NCBI GenBank assembly: GCA_946480685.1
Contig: CAMLLI010000015.1
Location: forward strand, 1 to 14,237
Length of the DNA stretch: 14,237 bases
DNA from: an uncultured Flammeovirgaceae bacterium
GTDB taxonomy: Bacteria; Bacteroidota; Bacteroidia; Cytophagales; Cyclobacteriaceae
Reading direction: 5' to 3'
The position numbers and the translations under genes were made by a program. Below, one piece after another: positions 5,266 through 12,264 of the stretch (its first letter is position 1; every line of letters starts with the position of its first letter). The notes below the pieces were generated by a model that was given only the letters and a program-made list of their open reading frames with translations, was not told the DNA's origin and did no database searches.

Positions 5266-7796
5266 TTCATTATTTCATCGGTGACCTCGGTCACCTTTTT
5301 GTTATTACCTCCTTTGTAGCATCGTTAGCTACAGCATTCGCATACTTTAAAGCTACTACAGCAAGTGAACTTGACAAGAAAGATTTCTGGCTGCTAAATG
5401 GAAAGGTAAGTTTTTATGTTCATGCATTTGCTGTATTCGGTATATGCATTGCTCTCTATACCATTATAGCCAGACATTACTTCGAATATCACTACGCGTA
5501 TAGCTATACCGATAGAAAGCTCCCGATACACTACCTGATCTCTACTTTCTGGAACGGACAGGAAGGAAGTTTTCTGCTATGGATGTTCTGGCACGCACTG
5601 ATCGGGATTGTACTGATACACACAAATAAATTCTGGGAAGCACCGGTCATGACTATGTTCGCGCTTGTGCAGGCATTTCTTGCTTCCATGATTTTAGGTG
5701 TTGTTGTCCCGGGTATAGATCTGAAAATAGGAAGCTCTCCATTTATACTGTTGCGCGAAGTCATGCACGATGCGCCAATCTTCCAGACGCAACCCGACTT
5801 TATTCCGAAAGATGGTAACGGTCTCAATCCTTTACTGCAGAATTACTGGATGGTAATACACCCGCCAACCCTGTTCCTCGGCTTTGCTTTAACACTCGTG
5901 CCGTTTGCATTTTGCATGGCAGGTTTATGGTTGAAGAAATATAGGGACTGGGTACGACCTGCGTTGCCTTGGGCATTGATGGGAGGTGCTATACTTGGAC
6001 TCGGAATTTTAATGGGAGGATACTGGGCATACGAAACCCTGAACTTCGGAGGATATTGGAATTGGGATCCGGTTGAAAACGGAATATTTGTTCCGTGGTT
6101 GATTTTAGTAGCCGCGATTCACACTATGATCACCTACAAGAATAGTGAGACAGCATTAAAGGCTTCCATCATTCTTGTTATCGCTACGTTTGTTTTCATT
6201 TTATATGCTACGTTCTTGACACGAAGCGGTGTGCTGGGCGATGCATCGGTTCACTCTTTCACCGACCTTGGTCTCTCCGGGCAACTCCTGGTATATCTGT
6301 TTTTCTTTTTGATTGCATCGGTTGCTTTAAGTATAGTTCGATGGAAAGAAATTCCGTCAACAAAGGAAGAAGCATCGGTATACTCACGCGAGTTCTGGAT
6401 ATTTATAGGCGTCACAACATTGTGTCTCATGGGGTTCCAGGTAATTGCCGGAACATCCATTCCTGTCGTGAATAAAGTGATGGGATTGATTGGTATAGAT
6501 TCACGACTTGCTCCGCCGGCAGATCCAATTGCATACTATTCCAAGTTCCAGATTTGGTTTGCTGTAGCCCTGGGGTTGCTTTCTGCGATTGGCCAATTCT
6601 TCTGGTGGAAAAAAGTTGATAAGGATAAACTAAAGAAAGAACTGACCACGCCTTCGTTGATTGCACTCGTACTGTTTGCACTCATCATTACAACCACCCA
6701 GGTTTATACACCATCCTATATCTTACTAACGCTCGCAGGTGTATTTACCATAGTAGCGAATGGAAAAATTCTGGTGTCCGTTATCAGATCAAGCCCCGGG
6801 TTATCAGGCGGAGCGATTGCTCACATTGGTGTCGGGTTGATGTTGATAGGGGTGATGTTCTCAGCCGGCTATTCAAAAGTTGTGTCGTTGAATAATACCG
6901 GTATGCTGATCTCGAAAGAATTCAGTGAAGATTTTAATCGCGATAACCTGCTGTTGTTTATTCATGAACCACGTACCATGTGGGGATATGACATTGAATA
7001 TTTAGGCGAACGACTGGAGCCACGTTACCAGGCCGGGTATATAAATAAAAGCGATGTTGTCACTACTGCTGATAAAGATAAAGTTGTAGCGAAGCGCGAC
7101 ATTACCATCGATGATAAAACCTATAAGGCAAATGATACCATCGAAGTACGTGGCGAGAATACATTCTTCGAGATAGAACTTCGTAAAGGCGATAACAAAT
7201 ATAAGCTATATCCGCGTGCACAGATCAACCCGGATATGGGTGGACTGCTGGCATCACCGGATATATACCGCACGGTTGGCGCAGATCTTTATACACACGT
7301 TTCATCAGTAATGAATCCAACCGAAGAACAGGATTGGAGTAAACTCGAAGAACTCATGGCGAAACAATCGCAGGAATTTTTTGCTAATGATTATGTTGCC
7401 GTGCTGGAATCCGTAGAGCGTGTACTCGAAGTCGAAGGCATTCCGTTAGGAAATCAGGATGTCGCGGTAAAAGCAAGAATCCGTGTACAAGGTGAACGTG
7501 GTGACTATATAGCCGAGCCTATCTTCCTGATTAAAGATAAAGTTGTTGGACGCATTTCGGATGAGATAAAAGATCTCGGATTGAAATTCACACTGTTGAA
7601 CATTCATCCCGAGACGAACCAGTTTTCTATCGGTATCAATACACGCCAGAAAGACTGGGTAGTGATCAAGGCTATGGAGAAACCTTATATCAATGTACTC
7701 TGGCTGGGAACCGTTGTGGTTATGGTCGGCTTCGGTGTAGCGATGGTAAGACGTTTCAGCGAATTCAGAAAAATGAAAGCAAAAGGACAGGAGTAG
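5262..7796 (+). CDS. ccmF: Cytochrome c haem lyase subunit CcmF (long Bacteroidota form)
   Basis: 844-residue polytopic membrane protein predicted to take haem from holo-CcmE and join it to CxxCH apocytochromes in the periplasm. Visible family blocks are WNGQEGSFLLWMFWHA (97-112), DGNGLNPLLQNYWMVIHPP with histidine H200 (184-202), the haem-handling WWD loop FGGYWNWDPVENG (262-274), TRSGVLGDASVHSF with H331, and a C-terminal KPYINVLWLG segment before the last helix. About a dozen or more hydrophobic helices can be counted. A periplasmic domain of about 220 residues (roughly 560-785) precedes the final helix, which makes the protein about 200 residues longer than the roughly 650 of proteobacterial CcmF. 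The first two aromatic positions of the WWD loop are F262 and Y265 instead of Trp. The gene is last in the cluster, overlaps a short upstream ORF by ATGA, and is followed by a hairpin. Confidence 0.94.
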   Translation: MIHYFIGDLGHLFVITSFVASLATAFAYFKATTASELDKKDFWLLNGKVSFYVHAFAVFGICIALYTIIARHYFEYHYAYSYTDRKLPIHYLISTFWNGQEGSFLLWMFWHALIGIVLIHTNKFWEAPVMTMFALVQAFLASMILGVVVPGIDLKIGSSPFILLREVMHDAPIFQTQPDFIPKDGNGLNPLLQNYWMVIHPPTLFLGFALTLVPFAFCMAGLWLKKYRDWVRPALPWALMGGAILGLGILMGGYWAYETLNFGGYWNWDPVENGIFVPWLILVAAIHTMITYKNSETALKASIILVIATFVFILYATFLTRSGVLGDASVHSFTDLGLSGQLLVYLFFFLIASVALSIVRWKEIPSTKEEASVYSREFWIFIGVTTLCLMGFQVIAGTSIPVVNKVMGLIGIDSRLAPPADPIAYYSKFQIWFAVALGLLSAIGQFFWWKKVDKDKLKKELTTPSLIALVLFALIITTTQVYTPSYILLTLAGVFTIVANGKILVSVIRSSPGLSGGAIAHIGVGLMLIGVMFSAGYSKVVSLNNTGMLISKEFSEDFNRDNLLLFIHEPRTMWGYDIEYLGERLEPRYQAGYINKSDVVTTADKDKVVAKRDITIDDKTYKANDTIEVRGENTFFEIELRKGDNKYKLYPRAQINPDMGGLLASPDIYRTVGADLYTHVSSVMNPTEEQDWSKLEELMAKQSQEFFANDYVAVLESVERVLEVEGIPLGNQDVAVKARIRVQGERGDYIAEPIFLIKDKVVGRISDEIKDLGLKFTLLNIHPETNQFSIGINTRQKDWVVIKAMEKPYINVLWLGTVVVMVGFGVAMVRRFSEFRKMKAKGQE

Positions 7797-8076
7797 AGTA
7801 CAGACTTAGACTTCGCTCCTGTTCAAATATAGCTGCTGGTTACTGGCTTCTGGTTACCGGAAGTATATTTAGTTCTTAGAATTCAGAAGTAAGAAGCAAG
7901 AATCGGTGATGTACCAATGCTCCTCCTGCAGTCAGTAACCTGCAGCCAGCAGCCCTTCCTCAGGCCGCCCGCACAAACCCGCTTGTACTTTCGCTCGTTA
8001 AAAAATATATTGAACAGGCAGGAATACTTCCTGCTATCTGTGGTTTTTGTAATTTCAAAGTTTAAGAGATAATACG
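7797..8076. other. Intergenic region with inverted and direct short repeats
   Basis: 280 bases between ccmF and rarA without a credible gene. It is full of related words: GGTTACTGG and GGTTACCGG at 7838-7860, and their complement CAGTAACC at 7933-7940. GCTGCTGGTTACTG (7832-7845) faces CAGTAACC and CCAGCAGC (7933-7953) as a 14-base arm interrupted by seven bases. Two CTGCAG copies also lie at 7926-7945, and AGAAGTAAGAAGCAAGAA at 7886-7903 is a degenerate tandem run. No -7 promoter match was seen before rarA. It resembles the decayed low-complexity spacers common in Cytophagales genomes; whether the same unit recurs elsewhere in the genome cannot be seen here. Confidence 0.5.
7846..7870 (+). 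terminator. Possible terminator hairpin after ccmF
   Basis: CTTCTGG (7847-7853) pairs with CCGGAAG (7857-7863) around a TTA loop, with one T-G wobble, 50 bases after the ccmF stop. The downstream tract TATATTTAG is only moderately T-rich. It is a plausible weak intrinsic terminator closing the ccm cluster, and could also be just part of the repeat-rich spacer. Confidence 0.35.
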
Positions 8077-9345
8077 GTGTTGTTGAATTCACATCAGCCT
8101 TTGGCAGAACGTATGCGTCCGGTGAAGTTGGATGAACTGGTAGGGCAGGAGCATCTCACTGGGCCTAACGGTATAATCCGGAAAGCTATACAATCCGGTA
8201 ATGTTCCTTCTATGATTTTGTGGGGACCACCCGGTGTTGGTAAAACTACCATTGCCAATATAATTGCCAACGAAGTTAAGAAGCCGTTCTATACCTTAAG
8301 CGCAGTAAGTGCCGGGGTAAAAGATGTTCGTGAAGTAATTGAAAAAGCAAAACACTCACCACGATCTATATTGTTCATCGATGAAATTCATCGGTTTAAT
8401 AAAAGTCAGCAGGATGCATTGCTGGGGGCAGTTGAGAAAGGAACGATTACATTAATCGGAGCCACTACCGAGAATCCATCCTTCGAAGTAAACTCTGCGT
8501 TGCTCTCCCGCAGCCAGGTATATACTTTAAAAGCGTTGGGCGAAGAACAGCTGCTCGAACTGGTAAGACAGGCGCTTACGCGTGATGAAGAATTGAAGAA
8601 TCGTCATGTAGAGATACAGGAACATCAGGCACTGCTCAACATCAGTGGAGGTGATGGTCGTAAATTATTGAACCTTGTGGAGCTGATCTGCGAAGCGGTA
8701 CCCGGTGATGTTATCATAACGGATAAGCTTGTGATGGAACTTGCCAACAAGCATATAGCGATCTACGATAAAAGCGGAGAACAACACTATGATATTATAT
8801 CGGCTTTTATAAAATCAATCCGCGGAAGCGATCCGAATGCTGCCCTATATTACCTGGCCCGCATGATTGAAGGTGGTGAAGATGTAAAATTTATTGCCCG
8901 CAGAATGGTTATACTCGCTTCAGAAGATATCGGCAACGCTAATCCGACAGCACTCATCATGGCCACCAATACGTTTCAGGCGGTGACCATGATTGGTTAT
9001 CCGGAAGCCAGAATTATACTGGCGCAATGCGTGGTATATATGGCAAGCTCTCCGAAGAGTAACGCAAGCTATATGGCCATTGAAAGTGCCCTTCGGGCGG
9101 TACATGAGACCGGAGATTTACCTGTGCCGTTGGCAATACGGAATGCACCTACGAAATTGATGAAGAACCTCGATTACGGCAAGGGCTATCAATATGCGCA
9201 CAGCTACGAGGGTAACTTTGTCAATATGGAGTTTCTGCCAGATAAAATTAAGGGTTCTAAGTTTTATGAACCGGGCAATAACGCGCGCGAGGAGGAGTTG
9301 AGGAAGTATCTTCGTTCCTTGTGGAAGGATAAATATGGATATTGA
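8077..9345 (+). CDS. rarA: Replication-associated recombination protein A (RarA/MgsA), AAA+ ATPase
   Basis: 422-residue cytoplasmic AAA+ ATPase of the RarA/MgsA/WRNIP1 family, related to clamp-loader subunits, which acts at stalled replication forks and on single-stranded DNA ends. The N-terminus PLAERMRPVKLDELVGQEHL is the family hallmark. The Walker A is GPPGVGKTT (50-58), the Walker B is ILFIDEIH (98-105), sensor 1 is GATTENPSF (128-136), and the arginine finger lies in LLSRSQVY (142-149). The C-terminal tetramerisation domain is recognisable by YDIISAFIKSIRGSDPNAALYYLARM and DLPVPLAIRNAPTKLMK. Length is normal for the family. No ATG precedes the motif: GTG 8077, TTG 8080 and TTG 8083 follow one another, and GTG gives the longest product. 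It stands alone, 280 bases after ccmF and 86 bases before the VWA gene, with no functional link to either visible. Confidence 0.95.
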   Translation: MLLNSHQPLAERMRPVKLDELVGQEHLTGPNGIIRKAIQSGNVPSMILWGPPGVGKTTIANIIANEVKKPFYTLSAVSAGVKDVREVIEKAKHSPRSILFIDEIHRFNKSQQDALLGAVEKGTITLIGATTENPSFEVNSALLSRSQVYTLKALGEEQLLELVRQALTRDEELKNRHVEIQEHQALLNISGGDGRKLLNLVELICEAVPGDVIITDKLVMELANKHIAIYDKSGEQHYDIISAFIKSIRGSDPNAALYYLARMIEGGEDVKFIARRMVILASEDIGNANPTALIMATNTFQAVTMIGYPEARIILAQCVVYMASSPKSNASYMAIESALRAVHETGDLPVPLAIRNAPTKLMKNLDYGKGYQYAHSYEGNFVNMEFLPDKIKGSKFYEPGNNAREEELRKYLRSLWKDKYGY

Positions 9346-9372
9346 TAAAGCCGGTGAGGTGTATCCGGTGAA

Positions 9373-9403
9373 GAAGTTCTGGTAATATGTATTTTTGAAC
9401 TTC
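9373..9403. promoter_or_regulatory. Inverted repeat overlapping a -7-like element upstream of the VWA gene
   Basis: GAAGTTC (9373-9379) and GAACTTC (9397-9403) form a perfect seven-base inverted repeat with a 17-base gap. TATTTTTG at 9390-9397 fits TAnnTTTG and runs into the right arm, 34 bases before the ATG at 9432. The layout would suit an operator over a promoter, or a hairpin ending the rarA message. No TTTG is seen at the -33 position. Confidence 0.3.
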
Positions 9404-9420
9404 CTGTACGTTTAATGTTA

Positions 9421-9426
9421 AAGGAG
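9421..9426 (+). promoter_or_regulatory. Strong Shine-Dalgarno site that decides the VWA gene start
   Basis: AAGGAG lies five bases before ATG 9432. A TTG at 9429 directly before that ATG is too close to the site to be used, so the protein starts at 9432. Confidence 0.6.
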
Positions 9427-9431
9427 AATTG

Positions 9432-11510
9432 ATGCAACAGATCATATTTGAATCGTCACCGGCTTATCTACTGCTATGCCTGATACTGGCAGTCGGGCTT
9501 GCGTTTCTGTTATATAGAACCAGTCACCCGTGGAGTAAAACCTGGAATCGTGTACTCCTCGCTTTACGTGCTGTATTGTTGTTCGCTCTTTTCTTTTTGT
9601 TACTCGGACCAATCGTTCGGCAGATCAACAATATATTTGAAAAGCCACTGTTTATAGTGCTGCATGATAACTCTGCTTCTGTGAAAGAAGTAACCGATTC
9701 TGCAACGTTAAAAACAATGCAGACCCAGATCACAGCGACTGCACAACAACTGGAAGAAAAAGGATATGAAGTGGAGGCAAGTGACCTGGCGGGAGAGCCG
9801 GTAGAGACTATATCGTATACTGCCAGTACAACGGATCTGAACGGAGCGCTTCGTAAAATAGTAAACCGCTATGAAGGAAAAAAGATAGCCGGAGTTGTGC
9901 TCGCGTCCGATGGTATATATAATGCCGGCGTTACACCGTTGTATGCATCGTATAATTTTCCGATCTACACCATTGGTATAGGCGACTCGCTGCAGCGAAC
10001 CGATGTTGGTATAAAGAATATATCCTACAACAAAATTGCTTACCAGGGAAACAAGTTCCCGGTGCGCGTAGAAGTGCAAACGAGAAACATCAGCAACCAA
10101 CCGATACGTGTATCATTGCTGCAACGCGGCAAAGTGCTGGAGCAGCAAACGAAAACATCAGCAGGCGACCAGTTGCTGGTATATGATTTTCAGCCGCAGG
10201 CAAACGAACAGGGCATACAAAAGCTGGATATAGCGGTGGAAGTTAAGCCCGGTGAATTCAATACACGCAATAATGCTGCTTCCGTTTTTGTAGAGGTGGT
10301 GGAGGGCAAGAAGAAAATTCTCGTAGTATCGGCATCACCACATCCGGATATAAAAGCATTGCGCGAGGTGATCGATAAAAATTCCAACTATGAATTTCTG
10401 CTGCATATACCTCACCAGAGTGAACAACCCGTTGCTGCATTGCAACCTGATAAAGTTGATCTCGCTATATTTCACCAGTCACCCGATGTTCGCGGAGTAA
10501 CCCGAACGCTGTTTCAACAATTCGCTAAAAGTAAAACATCGATCCTACTCATTGTTGGCCAGCAAACCGATCTGCGGTTTCTGGCGCAGCAAGGTATGCC
10601 TGTAAAATTTGAAGGTATACCGCGCGAGTTTGATGACGTTACACCGGTAGTTAACGCAGCGTTTTCAAATTTCAGTTTGTCACAGGATATCAATACGGTG
10701 CTGGCAGATTATCCTCCATTGTCCGTACACTTTGGCAAAGTGAATGTAGCCTTGAGCGCTACACCGTTGTTATATCAGCGTGTCGGCAACCTGACAACCG
10801 AGAAGCCATTACTTGCAGTGGATGTACAGGATAACCGAAAAGCAGGTGTGCTGTTGGGAGAAGGTATATGGCGTTGGCGATTGAATGAGTTCGATCGCAC
10901 CGAGAATACCGCTGCCTTTGATGAACTCTTTGGTAAACTCATTCAATTCCTTTCCACTACAGAAGATAAACGCAAATTCAGAAGTTATCCGGTTCAACAG
11001 GAATTCTCCGATACCGAGCCGGTTGTTTTCGAAAGCCAGGTATATAATGATATATACGAGCCGGTATATGGAAACACTATTACTATTGATGTAACGGATG
11101 ACAGTGGAAAGAAAACTAGCTATACTTATGTTACAAGTCCGGGAAACAACCGCTACCAGATCGGAGGTTTGAAGGAAGGTGTATACCGGTATAGATCGAG
11201 TACAACCATTAACCAGAAACGTGAGGAAGTGCGCGGTGAGTTTGCCGTTGTAAAGCGACAGATCGAATTGCAGAACCTCACCGCAGATTTTGATTTGCTG
11301 CGCAAACTATCAGCCAACACCGGTGGTAAATTCTATGCAGTCTCCCAAATAAGTAACTTGCAGGGCGAGCTCGCAAAAACAGAAGCGAAAAGTGTGATCC
11401 ATACTGAAGAAGCCTATAAAGCGCTGATCAATCTGAAATGGGTTTTCTTTGTACTGCTCCTGCTGGTTAGCATCGAATGGTTCTCCAGGCGTTACTGGGG
11501 AAGCTACTAA
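9432..11510 (+). CDS. Membrane-anchored VWA-domain protein with a GATase1-like region
   Basis: 692-residue membrane protein of unknown role. Two membrane helices open it (about 11-28 and 42-60), followed directly by a von Willebrand A domain whose metal-binding site is visible: D79-N-S81-A-S83 in LHDNSAS, a Thr in STTDLNGAL near 132-140, and LASDGIYNAG with D160. The VWA core ends near 185 (YTIGIGDS). A beta-rich, Ig-like stretch follows (about 190-290), then KKILVVSASPHPDIKALREV near 291-310 and LLIVGQQTD near 375, which look like the Rossmann-type GATase1 fold common in this family. The end carries another beta region and a last membrane helix (WVFFVLLLLVSIEWFSRR, about 668-686). The bulk probably faces the periplasm. 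The architecture resembles Bacteroidota BatA-related VWA proteins, but no partner (MoxR ATPase, BatB) is nearby. Start chosen from the AAGGAG site. Confidence 0.78.
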   Translation: MQQIIFESSPAYLLLCLILAVGLAFLLYRTSHPWSKTWNRVLLALRAVLLFALFFLLLGPIVRQINNIFEKPLFIVLHDNSASVKEVTDSATLKTMQTQITATAQQLEEKGYEVEASDLAGEPVETISYTASTTDLNGALRKIVNRYEGKKIAGVVLASDGIYNAGVTPLYASYNFPIYTIGIGDSLQRTDVGIKNISYNKIAYQGNKFPVRVEVQTRNISNQPIRVSLLQRGKVLEQQTKTSAGDQLLVYDFQPQANEQGIQKLDIAVEVKPGEFNTRNNAASVFVEVVEGKKKILVVSASPHPDIKALREVIDKNSNYEFLLHIPHQSEQPVAALQPDKVDLAIFHQSPDVRGVTRTLFQQFAKSKTSILLIVGQQTDLRFLAQQGMPVKFEGIPREFDDVTPVVNAAFSNFSLSQDINTVLADYPPLSVHFGKVNVALSATPLLYQRVGNLTTEKPLLAVDVQDNRKAGVLLGEGIWRWRLNEFDRTENTAAFDELFGKLIQFLSTTEDKRKFRSYPVQQEFSDTEPVVFESQVYNDIYEPVYGNTITIDVTDDSGKKTSYTYVTSPGNNRYQIGGLKEGVYRYRSSTTINQKREEVRGEFAVVKRQIELQNLTADFDLLRKLSANTGGKFYAVSQISNLQGELAKTEAKSVIHTEEAYKALINLKWVFFVLLLLVSIEWFSRRYWGSY

Positions 11511-11599
11511 TGTGCGAACCCATGCAGTGCGTTTTGTGCAGTTGAACTGTATAGAAACGCAGTACGTAAAGTCTTTCGTGAAGTGTGTTTGAAATATAG

Positions 11600-11607
11600 T
11601 ATATTTG
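11600..11607 (+). promoter_or_regulatory. Candidate -7 promoter element for the haem-binding protein gene
   Basis: TATATTTG matches TAnnTTTG exactly, 20 bases before ATG 11628. A near -33 element, TTTC at 11574-11577, sits 22 bases upstream of it, close to the 19-21 spacing described for Bacteroidota promoters. It would give a very short leader. Confidence 0.35.
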
Positions 11608-11627
11608 GTATGTAACACATGCATGCC

Positions 11628-12092
11628 ATGAACACCACGAAAAAAGTAGCATTCGGTTTGCTTGCCGTTCTTGTTGTTATACAATTTTTCAGACCGGCTA
11701 AAAACATATCCGATGAAATCATAACATCCAACGATATCTCAAAGGTATATGCTATACCTGATCATGTTCACCAGGTACTCATCAGCAAGTGTTATGATTG
11801 TCACAGTAACAATACTCACTATCCCTGGTATTATAACATTCAACCGGTGGCCTGGTGGATGTCGGCTCATGTGGATGAAGGAAAAGAAGAACTGAACTTT
11901 TCGGAATTCAAGACCTATCCTGAGAAGCGCGCCAACCATAAAATAGAAGAACTATCGGAGGCTATAAACGAAGGGTGGATGCCGCTCGATTCTTACCTGT
12001 GGATACACCATGAGGCAAAAATTACGGAAGAGGATCGTACTGCCATCAATGCCTGGATAAAAACGCTTCCGGTTGTTTTTGAGAAGCATTAG
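11628..12092 (+). CDS. Membrane-anchored monohaem c-type protein (Haem_bd domain)
   Basis: Small periplasmic protein of 154 residues with an uncleaved-looking N-terminal anchor (about residues 6-21), then a single c-type haem site CYDCH (C55, C58, H59). The later block EGWMPLDSYLWIHHEAKITEEDR (near 116-138) contains M119, a likely distal haem ligand, as in the Bacteroidota haem-binding domain family (Haem_bd, PF14376), where the sequence after CxxCH reads SNxTxYPWYxxIQPVAWW. That stretch is present here (60-77). Its redox partner is unknown; it presumably shuttles electrons or senses redox state. Haem attachment would need the ccm products encoded upstream in this window. ATG 11628 is preferred over ATG 11619 because the Lys-Lys signal start follows it directly; either is possible. 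It appears monocistronic, with a promoter-like element before and a weak terminator after. Confidence 0.88.
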   Translation: MNTTKKVAFGLLAVLVVIQFFRPAKNISDEIITSNDISKVYAIPDHVHQVLISKCYDCHSNNTHYPWYYNIQPVAWWMSAHVDEGKEELNFSEFKTYPEKRANHKIEELSEAINEGWMPLDSYLWIHHEAKITEEDRTAINAWIKTLPVVFEKH

Positions 12093-12130
12093 TTATGTTC
12101 GATCGTTCGTAATCTTTACAGGTGCACTTC

Positions 12131-12152
12131 GGCACTACTTGCCTTATTTTTT
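12131..12152 (+). terminator. Possible weak intrinsic terminator after the haem-binding protein gene
   Basis: GGCA (12131-12134) and TGCC (12140-12143) form a short stem with a five-base loop, immediately followed by TTATTTTTTAG. The stem is only four pairs but the T-tract is good, and the site lies 39 bases after the stop codon. Confidence 0.3.
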
Positions 12153-12198
12153 AGTAACTTCCATTCAATATAAATCCGCAGTAAAGTATAGCTGCTCG

Positions 12199-12208
12199 CC
12201 TGTACAGG
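12199..12208. promoter_or_regulatory. Perfect 10-base palindrome upstream of the metallopeptidase gene
   Basis: CCTGTACAGG is a perfect dyad 56 bases before ATG 12265. The half-word TACAGGT also occurs at 12117-12123. This could be an operator for a dimeric regulator; no regulator gene lies beside it, and a chance palindrome of this length is not rare. Confidence 0.2.
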
Positions 12209-12264
12209 TATGGCATAGTTGTTTACTTCGGATCATTCAACTCTAAATCAATCTATATAATTCT

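Noticed and set aside
7797..8076. CRISPR-like or mobile-element repeat.
   Set aside because: Repeats are short, degenerate and unevenly spaced, with no cas or transposase gene in the window.
7883..8092. 69-codon minus-strand ORF in the ccmF-rarA gap.
   Set aside because: It covers the repeat-rich spacer and runs into the rarA start. The sequence has no domain or hydrophobic pattern, so it is likely chance.
11310..11731. Overlapping minus-strand ORFs (11310-11684, 11467-11652, 11507-11731).
   Set aside because: They are shadows across the end of the VWA gene and the start of the haem-binding gene. All differ in frame and none has motifs.
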